Assembly (NCBI GenBank): GCA_964502465.1
Contig: CAZCWX010000368.1
Coordinates: 1-12,065 of the forward strand
DNA length: 12,065 nucleotides
Source of the DNA: CAZCWX01 sp964502465
GTDB taxonomy: Bacteria > Desulfobacterota > Binatia > Bin18
Direction of reading: 5' to 3'
Part shown: positions 1 through 7,111 of the stretch, one piece after another
How the letters are laid out: each line of letters starts with the position of its first letter
How positions within the stretch are numbered: position 1 is the first letter of the stretch
Made by a program: the position numbers and the translations under genes
Notes under the pieces: model-generated
The model's database searches: none
What the model saw: the letters and a program-made list of their open reading frames with translations, nothing else
What the model was told of the DNA's origin: nothing

Positions 1-1121
1 TGCACGATCTCATCCTGCAGGGCAAAGATGTCTTGCAGCGGCCGGTCATACCGCTCACTCCACAGATGCTGATCCTGGGTGGCGTCGATCAACTGCGCCG
101 TAATCCGGACTCTATCAGCAGACCTCTGTACACTGCCCTCTAACACATACCGCACGCCGAGTTCCTTACTGACCTCCTGTGCCTTCACTGCTTTGCCTTT
201 GTAGGTGAAAGCCGAGTTACGGGAGATAACGAAGAGACCAGAAAGTTTGGAGAAATCGCTAGTAAGGACTTCGGTGAGCCCATCGCTGAAATACTCTTGC
301 CCAGGGTCTTCACTCAGGTTGACGAAGGGCAGGACGACGATGGAAGGTTTGTCGGGCAAGGGCAGTGACGGAGGCTGCGCCTCCGGAGTGCGGAATGCGG
401 AATGCGGAATGCGGAATGAAGAAGGAAAGAGCGCCCAAAAGGTCGCGATTGCTCCAAGTAACACCACGAACACGGACACGGACACGACCCGTGAGCGTTG
501 AGGTGCGCCCTTCCTCTGCGGCTGTGGACGGTTCTGCTGAGCAGCTTCAACCACTGCCCAGGCGGCCTCATTCAGTACAATCCGATAAACCCGCACTGGC
601 TCAGGGATGTTCTTGAGTTGCTGCTCCCCCAGGTCTTCGTACTGTAGCGGCAGTTTGTTCTTCACCTGATTGTAAACAACGTCTGAAAGGCAGATTCCGC
701 CAGGTTCAGCTACTCCCTCAATCCGCACGGCAATGTTGATCCCATCGCCATGGGGTTGGTCTCCGTCAATGACAATCTCCCCTAAACTAATGCCGATGCG
801 AAAGGCAATGCGCTTGTTCTCGGGAAGGTCAGGGTTCTGGGCTCTCAACTGATGCTGCATCTCGACGGCACACTGCACGGCGGCCACCACGCTGGGAAAT
901 TCGGCCAGCAGACTATCGCCCCGCGAGCCGACTGAATGCCCTCCATGGTGCTGCACCACATCCCGCAGCAGAGCTAGAGCGGGGGTAAGAACACGGAGGG
1001 TGCCGCTTTCATCTTCATTGATCAGCCGGCTATACCCATAGGCATCGGCATGGAGAATGGCGGCGAGCCGGCGCTCGGTGTGGGAGGGACGTGGGGGTGT
1101 AAGACTCTCTTTGGTGCTCAC
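1..1121 (-). CDS. class III adenylate/guanylate cyclase with membrane segment and TolB-like domain (C-terminus beyond window)
   Basis: An uninterrupted minus-strand frame of 373 codons runs from a GTG at 1121 to the window edge. Residues about 17-190 form a class III nucleotide cyclase domain: RRLAAILHADAYGYSRL carries the first metal Asp (D26), GDSLLAEF the second (D69), and GDGINIAVRIE the Asn/Arg active-site helix. Such domains make cyclic AMP or GMP from ATP or GTP. A hydrophobic stretch at about 209-229 is the likely single membrane span. It is followed by a repeat-derived linker and, from about residue 256, a TolB/FlgO-like domain (PSIVVLPFVNLSEDPGQEYF). Proteins of this architecture usually end in TPR repeats, which would lie outside the window. 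GTG is chosen because a TAA lies in frame just upstream and no ATG precedes the domain. No ribosome binding site is visible. Nucleotide specificity cannot be assigned. Confidence 0.9.
   Translation of the reverse strand, partial: MSTKESLTPPRPSHTERRLAAILHADAYGYSRLINEDESGTLRVLTPALALLRDVVQHHGGHSVGSRGDSLLAEFPSVVAAVQCAVEMQHQLRAQNPDLPENKRIAFRIGISLGEIVIDGDQPHGDGINIAVRIEGVAEPGGICLSDVVYNQVKNKLPLQYEDLGEQQLKNIPEPVRVYRIVLNEAAWAVVEAAQQNRPQPQRKGAPQRSRVVSVSVFVVLLGAIATFWALFPSSFRIPHSAFRTPEAQPPSLPLPDKPSIVVLPFVNLSEDPGQEYFSDGLTEVLTSDFSKLSGLFVISRNSAFTYKGKAVKAQEVSKELGVRYVLEGSVQRSADRVRITAQLIDATQDQHLWSERYDRPLQDIFALQDEIV
370..384. repeat. small perfect hairpin inside the cyclase linker
   Basis: GGAGGC (370-375), a TGC loop and GCCTCC (379-384) form a 6-bp hairpin directly beside the heptamer repeat. 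It lies in the coding sequence between membrane span and TolB-like domain, a place that tolerates insertions. Confidence 0.6.
384..418. repeat. 7-bp tandem repeat (CGGAATG) within the cyclase gene
   Basis: Four perfect copies of CGGAATG (391-418) follow one imperfect copy CGGAGTG (384-390). On the coding strand they encode the repeated peptide FRIPHSA in the linker after the membrane segment. The unit is not a multiple of three, so a gain or loss of one or two copies would shift the reading frame. Confidence 0.9.
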
Positions 1122-1159
1122 AAGGGCTGATTATTCTGCCTTCTCTGGACGGTTGTCAA
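1121..1159 (-). promoter_or_regulatory. sigma-70-like promoter of the cyclase gene, probably leaderless
   Basis: Read on the minus strand there is a perfect -35 TTGACA (1159-1154), an 18-nt spacer and a -10 AATAAT (1135-1130, five of six consensus bases). Transcription should begin about 7-9 nt later, at 1123-1121, which is at or next to the GTG start. This would give a leaderless or nearly leaderless mRNA and fits the absence of a Shine-Dalgarno sequence. The promoter is seen in sequence; the transcription start is inferred. Confidence 0.6.
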
Positions 1160-1330
1160 TCGGCGACAAACACAGATGAAGAGAGCAGGCCCCACACCGC
1201 CCTTCGTACTCATGCCACCTTGACCCGCTCCACAGAAGCTGTTTCTTTTGGGCTACGTTTAGTCAGGACCAAAAGGCCAGAAACAAGTGTTGACGATTGT
1301 GAACCGCTAACCGCAGAGAGGATACCAGCT

Positions 1331-2506
1331 ATGAAAGATGGGCTCCATATCATCGATAGTGATCTACACGTGATTGAAACAGGGGAAATCTACGAAAAAT
1401 ACCTCGACGAGAAGTATCGCGCCAAAAAGCCGCAGTACTTGGGTTTGAGTCCAACGAACTTCCCGCATTGGGACGTACAGGGACAGATGATCCCCCCGTG
1501 GGCTCTCTCGCCGGACGTGATCGGTCCACAACAATACCTCGATGCGCCCACCGAACACCTGTACAAATCCGTGCGTGAGAAAGGCTACGATGCACTCTCT
1601 ACACTCACAGCCATGGACGCAGAAGGGATTGATGTCGGGGTTATTTACCGCACTTTCGCTCACATGGTGGTGTCGATCGATGATTTAGAGCCAGCCTATG
1701 CTATGGCCTACTGTGCGGCTTTCAATGACTGGCTGGCGGATTACTGTCAGACGAACGCCAAACGTCTCAAACCGGCTGCGATCGTTTCACTCCACGATCC
1801 CGAACTCGCCGCAGCCGAAGCGCAGCGTGCCGTCGAAAAGAAGGGACATGTCGCGGTGGTGCTGTTGCCGATGCCAATCAACGGGCGATATTTTCACGCG
1901 TCTGAGTGCGATGTCCTTTGGCAGGAAGTGACCCGCCTCCGTGTCCCTCTTGCTTTTCACGGGACGAGCGGTGGCGCGTCTAAAGATTATGTGACGAACC
2001 GTTTCCGTGGGCTGCCGAACTTCCGCACCCAAAACCATGCGTCAGCATTCCCCTTAGAACTGATGCTTGCCTTGAGTGCCATGACTGTCGGTGGCGTATT
2101 GGAACGCTTCCCCGACCTGAAAGTGGCCTTTCTGGAAGGGAACTGCGGGTGGCTGCCGTGGTGGCTGCATCGCCTTGATGACCAGTGGAAGAAGTACGGC
2201 GGTGGCGAATCCATCAAGCTCTCAGCGAAACCAAGTGAATACTTTAAGCGTCAGTGCTTCATTGGGACTGATGTAGATGAGGATCTACTCAGCGTCGTCG
2301 TTGATGAGATCGGCGACGACAACATCGTCATGTCAGTTGATTATCCCCACGCGGACGGCCCCTTCCCGAACGGCACGAAAACATTTCTTGATCTCCCCGG
2401 TGTCGGCAAAGACTCGAAACGGAAGATTATGTGGGATAACTGCCTGCGGCTGTATGGGTTTGCTGAAGATCGCCTCGGTGTCATGAGTACAGCACAATCC
2501 CATTAA
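1331..2506 (+). CDS. amidohydrolase-2 family metal-dependent hydrolase/decarboxylase
   Basis: A 391-residue protein of the amidohydro-rel fold (PF04909), the group that holds ACMSD and 2,3-dihydroxybenzoate decarboxylase. These cytosolic TIM-barrel enzymes use a divalent metal to hydrolyse or decarboxylate carboxylated substrates. Visible signatures are the strand-1 D-x-H (D11, H13 in IIDSDLHVIE), a His on a middle strand (H210 in LAFHGTSGG), LEGNCGWLPWWLHRLD, and the late-barrel Asp in MSVDYPHADG (D337). D-x-H in place of H-x-H is common in this subgroup. The start at 1331 is preferred because AGAGAGG lies 9 nt upstream; the frame opens at 1220, but the extra 37 residues precede the first barrel strand and look non-coding. 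The gene converges on the SLC13 carrier. The substrate is unknown. Confidence 0.88.
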   Translation: MKDGLHIIDSDLHVIETGEIYEKYLDEKYRAKKPQYLGLSPTNFPHWDVQGQMIPPWALSPDVIGPQQYLDAPTEHLYKSVREKGYDALSTLTAMDAEGIDVGVIYRTFAHMVVSIDDLEPAYAMAYCAAFNDWLADYCQTNAKRLKPAAIVSLHDPELAAAEAQRAVEKKGHVAVVLLPMPINGRYFHASECDVLWQEVTRLRVPLAFHGTSGGASKDYVTNRFRGLPNFRTQNHASAFPLELMLALSAMTVGGVLERFPDLKVAFLEGNCGWLPWWLHRLDDQWKKYGGGESIKLSAKPSEYFKRQCFIGTDVDEDLLSVVVDEIGDDNIVMSVDYPHADGPFPNGTKTFLDLPGVGKDSKRKIMWDNCLRLYGFAEDRLGVMSTAQSH

Positions 2507-2525
2507 AATGAAGCAAACTGCTCCT

Positions 2526-2641
2526 GTGGTCTGTCAAGTCGTTTCTTGAGGACGTAGTAGCGACTGTAGTCGCTTATCCAGGTGGCAAAGACGACTGAAG
2601 TCGTCACTACGAACCCTGAAATTCACCCCCCGACAGACCAC
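2526..2641. repeat. 116-bp palindromic element (REP/MITE-like) between convergent genes
   Basis: The ends are a perfect 10-bp inverted repeat, GTGGTCTGTC (2526-2535) and GACAGACCAC (2632-2641). Inside are two hairpins: GCGACT-GT-AGTCGC (2560-2573) and GACGACT-GA-AGTCGTC (2590-2605). The inner arms also pair with each other across the element (GTAGTAGCGACT against AGTCGTCACTAC, 10 of 12). It fills the space between the convergent amidohydrolase and carrier genes and overlaps the first base of the carrier's stop codon. It may double as a bidirectional terminator, but no long U tract is present. Confidence 0.75.
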
Positions 2642-4233
2642 TAATACGCCCACTGAGGCACCGCAGTCAGGGAAATATCAAAAACCGGCACTCCAAGCAG
2701 ATAGATCAGCAGGGTTAGCAGCACGACACCTATCAGATTCAGGCCAATGCCCGCCCAGAACATCTGTGGGAGAGTCACATAACCGCTCGCAAAGATAATC
2801 GCGTTTGGAGCGGTAGCGGTTGGCAGCATGAACGCGAAGGAAGCAGCAAAGGTAGCTGGAATCATGAGCAGCAGTGGGTCGATGTGGAGGCCCGCTGCTG
2901 TCGCCGCTAAGACTGGCATCATGAGCGTGGTGGTGGCAGTGTTGCTGGTAAATTCGGTCAGCCACACCAGCAAGAAACACACAGAAAAGATGGCGATCAT
3001 CGGAGAGACGTGACGTAAGAACGTGAGCTGCGCTCCAATCCACGCCGCCAGCCCTGAACTCCCTACCCCTTCTGCTAGCGCTAAACTCCCCCCCAGAAGG
3101 ACGAGAATGCTCCAGGGGATCCGCACGAAAATTGCCTGGTCGAGGAGAAAGGTTCCCTGTTTATGACCCGTCGGTATGACAAACAGGAGGAGCGCCATGA
3201 ACATGGCGACCGTGGAATCCTTTATCTTCTCAGGGGAAGGGAACAGATTGGCCCAACCTGGAAGCGTGACCACTCCGAGCTGAAGGTCCTCACGAAACAT
3301 CCATAGCATCACAGTCGTCAGGGCCAGCAATAGGACACGCCGTTCCGCACTGTGCATTGGTCCCAACTCCTGGAGCTGATGACTGAGAAAAGTTCGGTCT
3401 TCTTGCCAGCCACTTGTGGGAACGCGACAGCGCACGTAGACAAGATATACCCAGGTACAGAACACCATAAATGCAGCGGTGGGAACGCCAAACAGCATCC
3501 AGCGAAAAAAGCCAAAGCTCGGTCCTTCTGGGAATAGTCTCCCAAAGGCGCCGAGGAATACGGCGTTCGGAGGGGTCCCAACCGGCGTGCTCACCCCACC
3601 AATGGAGGCACTGTAGGCCAGACCCAGCATCAGGGCAACACCGAATCCCCGTCTCGTGTCATACCCCTGAGCAGTCGCATGGTTCAGAATCGCCAAAGCA
3701 ATAGGGAGCATAATGACTGTGGCGGCCGTATTGGACACCCACATGGAAAGCCAGGCGGTCGTGCTCAGCACGCCCAAGATCAGGAGTTGGGGAGAACGTC
3801 CAATTCGAGAGAGAATCAACAGAGCGGCCCGCCGGTGTAGTCCCCATTGTTCCATGGCCAGCGCAATAAAAAAGGCGCCAAAAAAGAGAAAGACGATTTG
3901 GTCGGCGTAGGCACTGGAGACTGCTTGTGCACTCAAGATATCCAGTACCGGAAAGAGAATAAGCGGCACAAACGCTGTGACAGAGAGATGAACGGCCTCA
4001 GTGATCCACCAGATTGCCATGAGCGCCACCACGGCTGCAGTCCGCCACGCAGACAGGTCCATCCCCTGCGGCGGAGGAAGCCAGAGCAAAATGATCAAGG
4101 CCCCCAGCCCAACAAAGAGACCAATAGTCTGGCGGACGCTATAGGGAGTTGCAGCCGCAACACCCTCCCTGTGTTGTTCGTCTTTTCCGTTCACCACAGC
4201 CTCCTCCTCAATCGGCTTGATCATCATCACCAT
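2641..4233 (-). CDS. SLC13/DASS family anion:Na+ symporter-like permease
   Basis: A polytopic inner-membrane protein of 530 residues from the ATG at 4233. It has the two hallmark SNT motifs of the divalent anion symporter family: WVSNTAATVIMLPIALAI (S167-N168-T169) and EFTSNTATTTLMMPVLAATA (S430-N431-T432), one in each inverted half. WWITEAVHLSVTAFVPLILF is the other typical segment. Family members import di- or tricarboxylates, or sulfate, with sodium. About 11-12 hydrophobic segments follow a hydrophilic N-terminus of roughly 35 residues. The start is uncertain: no clear Shine-Dalgarno sequence precedes the ATG at 4233, ATG codons also lie at 4227 and 4224, and a TTG at 4251 would add six residues. 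It diverges from the secreted luciferase-like enzyme and may take up a carboxylated product, which is inference. Confidence 0.88.
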   Translation of the reverse strand: MVMMIKPIEEEAVVNGKDEQHREGVAAATPYSVRQTIGLFVGLGALIILLWLPPPQGMDLSAWRTAAVVALMAIWWITEAVHLSVTAFVPLILFPVLDILSAQAVSSAYADQIVFLFFGAFFIALAMEQWGLHRRAALLILSRIGRSPQLLILGVLSTTAWLSMWVSNTAATVIMLPIALAILNHATAQGYDTRRGFGVALMLGLAYSASIGGVSTPVGTPPNAVFLGAFGRLFPEGPSFGFFRWMLFGVPTAAFMVFCTWVYLVYVRCRVPTSGWQEDRTFLSHQLQELGPMHSAERRVLLLALTTVMLWMFREDLQLGVVTLPGWANLFPSPEKIKDSTVAMFMALLLFVIPTGHKQGTFLLDQAIFVRIPWSILVLLGGSLALAEGVGSSGLAAWIGAQLTFLRHVSPMIAIFSVCFLLVWLTEFTSNTATTTLMMPVLAATAAGLHIDPLLLMIPATFAASFAFMLPTATAPNAIIFASGYVTLPQMFWAGIGLNLIGVVLLTLLIYLLGVPVFDISLTAVPQWAY

Positions 4234-4372
4234 AGCTGGGGTTGTTGGCAAGGGAAAGTTTTACGATAAGAATAACGGTCAGACATGGACGAATTGCTGG
4301 AGCGACGGAATGCTGGGGCATTGCTGGATCACGATGAACACACTCCATTCCTTGCTATTTTCGCTTTTTCGC

Positions 4373-4379
4373 AAAGGAG
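4373..4379 (+). promoter_or_regulatory. ribosome binding site deciding the start of the exported luciferase-like enzyme
   Basis: AAAGGAG lies 4 nt before the ATG at 4384 and 7 nt before the ATG at 4387. It fixes the start upstream of the hydrophobic leader, so the signal peptide is part of the protein. It also rejects the long extension back to 4285. Confidence 0.75.
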
Positions 4380-4386
4380 CGTTATG

Positions 4387-5364
4387 ATGACATACACCAA
4401 GCTTTTTATCGTACTGCTGTTGTGGGTGCTGCCCGGAACGAGCCTGGCCCAATCTTCCCTTGATCAACCATCCATCCGTTTTGGCATTCTCACCCCTGGC
4501 TGGAACACTTCGTGGCAAGACCTCCGCATAGTGTGGCAACAGGCAGAACAGCTTGGTTTTGATAGCGCTTGGATTCCTGACCACGTGCTGGCGATCTCTG
4601 GGGCTGAAACCGGTCCAGCACTCGACAGTTGGATGCTGCTGGCGGCTCTTGCTGGCGAAACGTCGCGGATGCGTATTGGTTGCTTAGTGACAGCCAATAC
4701 CTTCCGCTATCCTGCTGTGCTGGCCAAGATGGCCACGACCGTCGATCACCTGAGCAACGGCCGCCTGGCGCTAGGGCTTGGTGCCGCCTGGCATGAACGA
4801 GAGCACCAAGCCTACGGCATCCCATTCTATACCGCGAAAGAGCGCGCTGAGCGCCTGGGCGAAGCGGCAGCGCTTATTCGCCTGCTGTGGTCAGAAGAGC
4901 CAGCGAATTTTCAGGGGAAATATTACCAGCTCGACAATGCCCCGTTTGCTCCAAGACCAGTACAAAAACCGCATCCTCCCATCGTCATCGGCGGAGCCGG
5001 ACCAAAGTGGACGCTGCCGATCGTCGCGCGCTCCGCAGACATCTGGAATGTCGGCTATACCAGCCCGAAGACCGTCGCAGAACTAAATCAGGTCATTGAT
5101 CGGCATTGCCAGGACATTGGCAGAGATCCCAAGGAGATTGAACGGTCGCTCTTCGCCCGGCTGGCGCTGACCACCGAGCCGGTCGACCCGTCCCAGGAAG
5201 ACAGCCGAACGATGCGAGGCACGCCAAAACAAATTGTCGAGCAACTGCAACAATTTCGTGAGGCAGGGATCACACATTTTATTTTTGGTGTCTACCCGGA
5301 GTTGGGCGATCCACAAGCGACCCTTCGCCTCCTTGCAAGCGAGGTGATGCCCGCTTTTCGCTAG
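4387..5364 (+). CDS. luciferase-like (LLM class) flavin-dependent oxidoreductase with N-terminal signal peptide
   Basis: A 325-residue protein of the bacterial luciferase-like TIM-barrel family, whose members use FMN or F420 to oxidise or reduce organic substrates. Recognisable segments are IRFGILTPGW near the N-terminus, NGRLALGLGAAWHEREHQAY in the middle and RPVQKPHPPIVIGGAG before the C-terminal half. Length is usual for the family once the leader is removed. The oddity is residues 1-21: Lys5, then the hydrophobic run LFIVLLLWVLPGTSLA, ending in an S-L-A cleavage site before Q22. That is a type I Sec signal peptide; no twin arginine is present. Export would be strange for an enzyme with a loosely bound reduced flavin. 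ATG 4387 (7 nt from the ribosome binding site) is preferred over 4384. The stop faces the DUF1772 stop across 6 nt. Confidence 0.87.
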   Translation: MTYTKLFIVLLLWVLPGTSLAQSSLDQPSIRFGILTPGWNTSWQDLRIVWQQAEQLGFDSAWIPDHVLAISGAETGPALDSWMLLAALAGETSRMRIGCLVTANTFRYPAVLAKMATTVDHLSNGRLALGLGAAWHEREHQAYGIPFYTAKERAERLGEAAALIRLLWSEEPANFQGKYYQLDNAPFAPRPVQKPHPPIVIGGAGPKWTLPIVARSADIWNVGYTSPKTVAELNQVIDRHCQDIGRDPKEIERSLFARLALTTEPVDPSQEDSRTMRGTPKQIVEQLQQFREAGITHFIFGVYPELGDPQATLRLLASEVMPAFR

Positions 5365-5370
5365 CAGTGT

Positions 5371-5802
5371 TCAAGCGCCTCGCAAGAAAACAAAAAGCAC
5401 AAACGAGGCCAGGCTCAAGCAGCTACGGACGGCATGTAATCGTCCCCAGCGAGTGAGCAGTTGCAGAGTCAGAGGAACATCGTGGGCTAAACCTGGATCA
5501 AGAAGTTTTTTATTCGTGGGGAAAATGACGATGAGTGTAAAAGGAATCACTGCGCCAAGCAGAATTCCGCCGATTAACCACCCCAAAGAGGAACCAGAAA
5601 GCCACGCTGCAACTGCACCCAGAGATCCAAACGCAGCGAGTAATGCCTGCATCACCGCGGCCCGTTTGTAGCTTGGAGCGAATTCGGTCAGCGCGAGAGC
5701 CGGGCCACATTGCATCCGCGCTGGGTGCTCGACCAGATTGATATAGAGAGAAGCGCCGGTAAAGAGCCCGCTACAGAAGACTGCCAGCGATTCGAGGATC
5801 AT
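5371..5802 (-). CDS. DUF1772 (anthrone oxygenase-like) membrane protein
   Basis: A 143-residue protein with four hydrophobic segments and the features of the DUF1772 / anthrone oxygenase-like family: YINLVEHPARM after the first span, APSYKRAAVMQA, VIFPTNKKLLDP and RWGRLHAVRS before the last span. Some relatives oxidise aromatic polyketides; most bacterial members are uncharacterised, so the role here is unknown. The start at 5802 is chosen because GGAGG (5812-5808) sits 5 nt upstream. The frame stays open to 5904, but the extra codons run through a repeat hairpin at 5869-5884 and are not typical of the family. Confidence 0.8.
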   Translation of the reverse strand: MILESLAVFCSGLFTGASLYINLVEHPARMQCGPALALTEFAPSYKRAAVMQALLAAFGSLGAVAAWLSGSSLGWLIGGILLGAVIPFTLIVIFPTNKKLLDPGLAHDVPLTLQLLTRWGRLHAVRSCLSLASFVLFVFLRGA

Positions 5803-5868
5803 CGCCGCCTCCAGTGATGAACCGTTCATCAATTTCCAGAGATTGACCTTAATGTGGAATCGTTCCCC

Positions 5869-5884
5869 CTCCCGCAGGCGGGAG
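5869..5884. repeat. short palindrome (CTCCCGC-AG-GCGGGAG)
   Basis: A perfect 7-bp stem with a 2-nt loop lies just upstream of the DUF1772 start. The surrounding C-rich and G-rich flanks resemble a dispersed palindromic repeat. It lies in the unused open extension of that frame. Confidence 0.6.
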
Positions 5885-5921
5885 AGGGTATCTAAAAGAA
5901 GCATGGGTGCGAATCAGTATT

Positions 5922-6054
5922 AGAGCGCGTCTAAAAGTCGGTCTTCGTGCTTCGACAGGCTCAGTACGAACGGCAAATCCTCACCGATTTCCATACCTAC
6001 CCCGTTCGCCCTGAGCTTGTCGAAGGGTGAACGCGGAGTTTTTCAACACCCTCT
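5922..6054. repeat. palindromic repeat element with 24-nt inverted arms
   Basis: The inner arms at 5950-5973 and 6002-6025 are inverted copies matching at 21 of 24 positions; each contains the core CTTCGACA(A/G)GCTCAG. Weaker outer arms, 5922-5936 and 6040-6054, match at 11 of 15. The element fills the gap between the DUF1772 gene and the 3' end of the second luciferase-like gene. Its right end reaches the last base of that gene's stop codon. It is probably a non-autonomous mobile palindrome; no transposase is nearby. Confidence 0.7.
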
Positions 6055-6935
6055 TAGAGCTTCGCTGACGGGACGACGAGTTTCTCAGCCAAGCGTTCAA
6101 TCTCGCCTTTAATCTCTTTGGGGTCACGCGGAATTGCGCCAACGATGACTTGGTGTACGCCAGCGTCGCGGTAACGCTGAATCATGTCCATTTCTACTGG
6201 CAACCCGAGTCCAGGTGAGGCAGCAAAATGCAATTTCCCCGGGTCCCGGCCCGCGGCTTGAGCATACTGACGGATGCGCCCAATCTTCGTCTGCGCATCT
6301 TCAACAGAAACGTTCACACCAAACCAACCGTCACCGACTTCTGCAATACGTTTCAGCGCTGGTGTACTCTCTCCACCAAAGATGATCGGCGGATGGGGCT
6401 TTTGCACCGGCTTAGGATACATTCGCACTTTGGGAAAACTACAGAATTCCCCTTTGAACTCAGGCGCTTCTTCGGTCCATAGCAGCTTCATGGCCTTGAG
6501 ATACTCTCGGGTTCGCTCGGCTCTCCGTTCCCATGGCACACCAACGGCAGTAAACTCTTCAGCCAGCCAGCCAACACCAACACCCAGATCAAATCGACCA
6601 CCGGAGAGCTTATCCAGGCTCGCTACCTCTTTGGCGGTTACCACAGGGTTCCGTTCTGGTATGAGGCAAATCCCAGTACCCAGCCGAATAGTCTTGGTGA
6701 GGGCGGCTGCAAATGTCAGGGCAGCAAAGGGGTCCAAGATATCAACCGTCGTCGGCATCGGTAGTTTGCCATCTCCTGAATACGGATATTGCGAGGCATA
6801 CTGGTCAATCAGCACCACATGCTCAGGCGCCCAGAGAGAATGAAATCCACATTGCTCAGCCGTACGCGCAGTGAGGGCGACAATTTCTGGATCGGCACCG
6901 GGGCCAATGCCTATGGCAAAAAATCCGATCTTCAT
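6054..6935 (-). CDS. LLM class flavin-dependent oxidoreductase, probable F420-dependent type
   Basis: A 293-residue cytoplasmic luciferase-like monooxygenase family protein, typical in length for the group often called F420-dependent (TIGR03619-like). Visible segments are MKIGFFAIGIGPGADP at the N-terminus, RTAEQCGFHSLWAPEHVV, IRLGTGICLIPERNPV, SGGRFDLGVGVGWLAEEF and KPVQKPHPPIIFGGES. It should bind F420 or FMN and act on an organic substrate by hydride transfer or monooxygenation; cofactor and substrate cannot be separated by eye. The start is supported by AAGGAGG (6949-6943), 7 nt before the ATG. Unlike the homologue at 4387 it has no signal peptide, and the two are only distantly similar. 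The gene stands alone, with repeats on both sides. Confidence 0.88.
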   Translation of the reverse strand: MKIGFFAIGIGPGADPEIVALTARTAEQCGFHSLWAPEHVVLIDQYASQYPYSGDGKLPMPTTVDILDPFAALTFAAALTKTIRLGTGICLIPERNPVVTAKEVASLDKLSGGRFDLGVGVGWLAEEFTAVGVPWERRAERTREYLKAMKLLWTEEAPEFKGEFCSFPKVRMYPKPVQKPHPPIIFGGESTPALKRIAEVGDGWFGVNVSVEDAQTKIGRIRQYAQAAGRDPGKLHFAASPGLGLPVEMDMIQRYRDAGVHQVIVGAIPRDPKEIKGEIERLAEKLVVPSAKL

Positions 6936-7006
6936 AGCGTGTCCTCCTTACTTGTCAAATTTGCGGGCATGCTACTACGGCGAAGTTTGTCAGCGCAAGA
7001 CAGGCC

Positions 7007-7100
7007 CTCACCCTGCTTTTCGAGCATCCCTCTCCTAGGAGCAGGCTTCCAGCCTGCCGGCAGCCAGGATGGCTGCCCTACCAGAGGGAATGAGGGTGAG
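7007..7100. repeat. 94-bp palindromic element with two internal hairpins
   Basis: The outer inverted repeats are CTCACCCT (7007-7014) with AGGGTGAG (7093-7100), then TCCCTCT (7027-7033) with AGAGGGA (7083-7089). Inside are two hairpins: GCAGGC-TTCCA-GCCTGC (7041-7057) and GGCAGCC-AGGAT-GGCTGCC (7059-7077). It lies between the MFS gene's 3' end and the luciferase-like gene's 5' side. The twin-hairpin plan resembles REP/BIME or MITE elements. Confidence 0.75.
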
Positions 7101-7111
7101 AGCTTATTCGA

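Noticed and set aside
384..418. CRISPR-like array
   Set aside because: The repeats are 7 bp and contiguous without spacers; they are a coding microsatellite.
205..616. Plus-strand open frames over the cyclase region
   Set aside because: They overlap the repeat and linker of the minus-strand cyclase and show no domain of their own.
1220..1330. Longer N-terminus of the amidohydrolase
   Set aside because: There is no ribosome binding site at 1220, the added residues precede the first barrel strand, and AGAGAGG supports 1331.
4285..4383. Longer N-terminus of the first luciferase-like enzyme
   Set aside because: The extension is hydrophilic and lacks a ribosome binding site; AAAGGAG at 4373 supports 4384/4387.
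5803..5904. Longer N-terminus of the DUF1772 protein
   Set aside because: It crosses a palindromic repeat, and GGAGG 5 nt before the ATG at 5802 marks the likely start.
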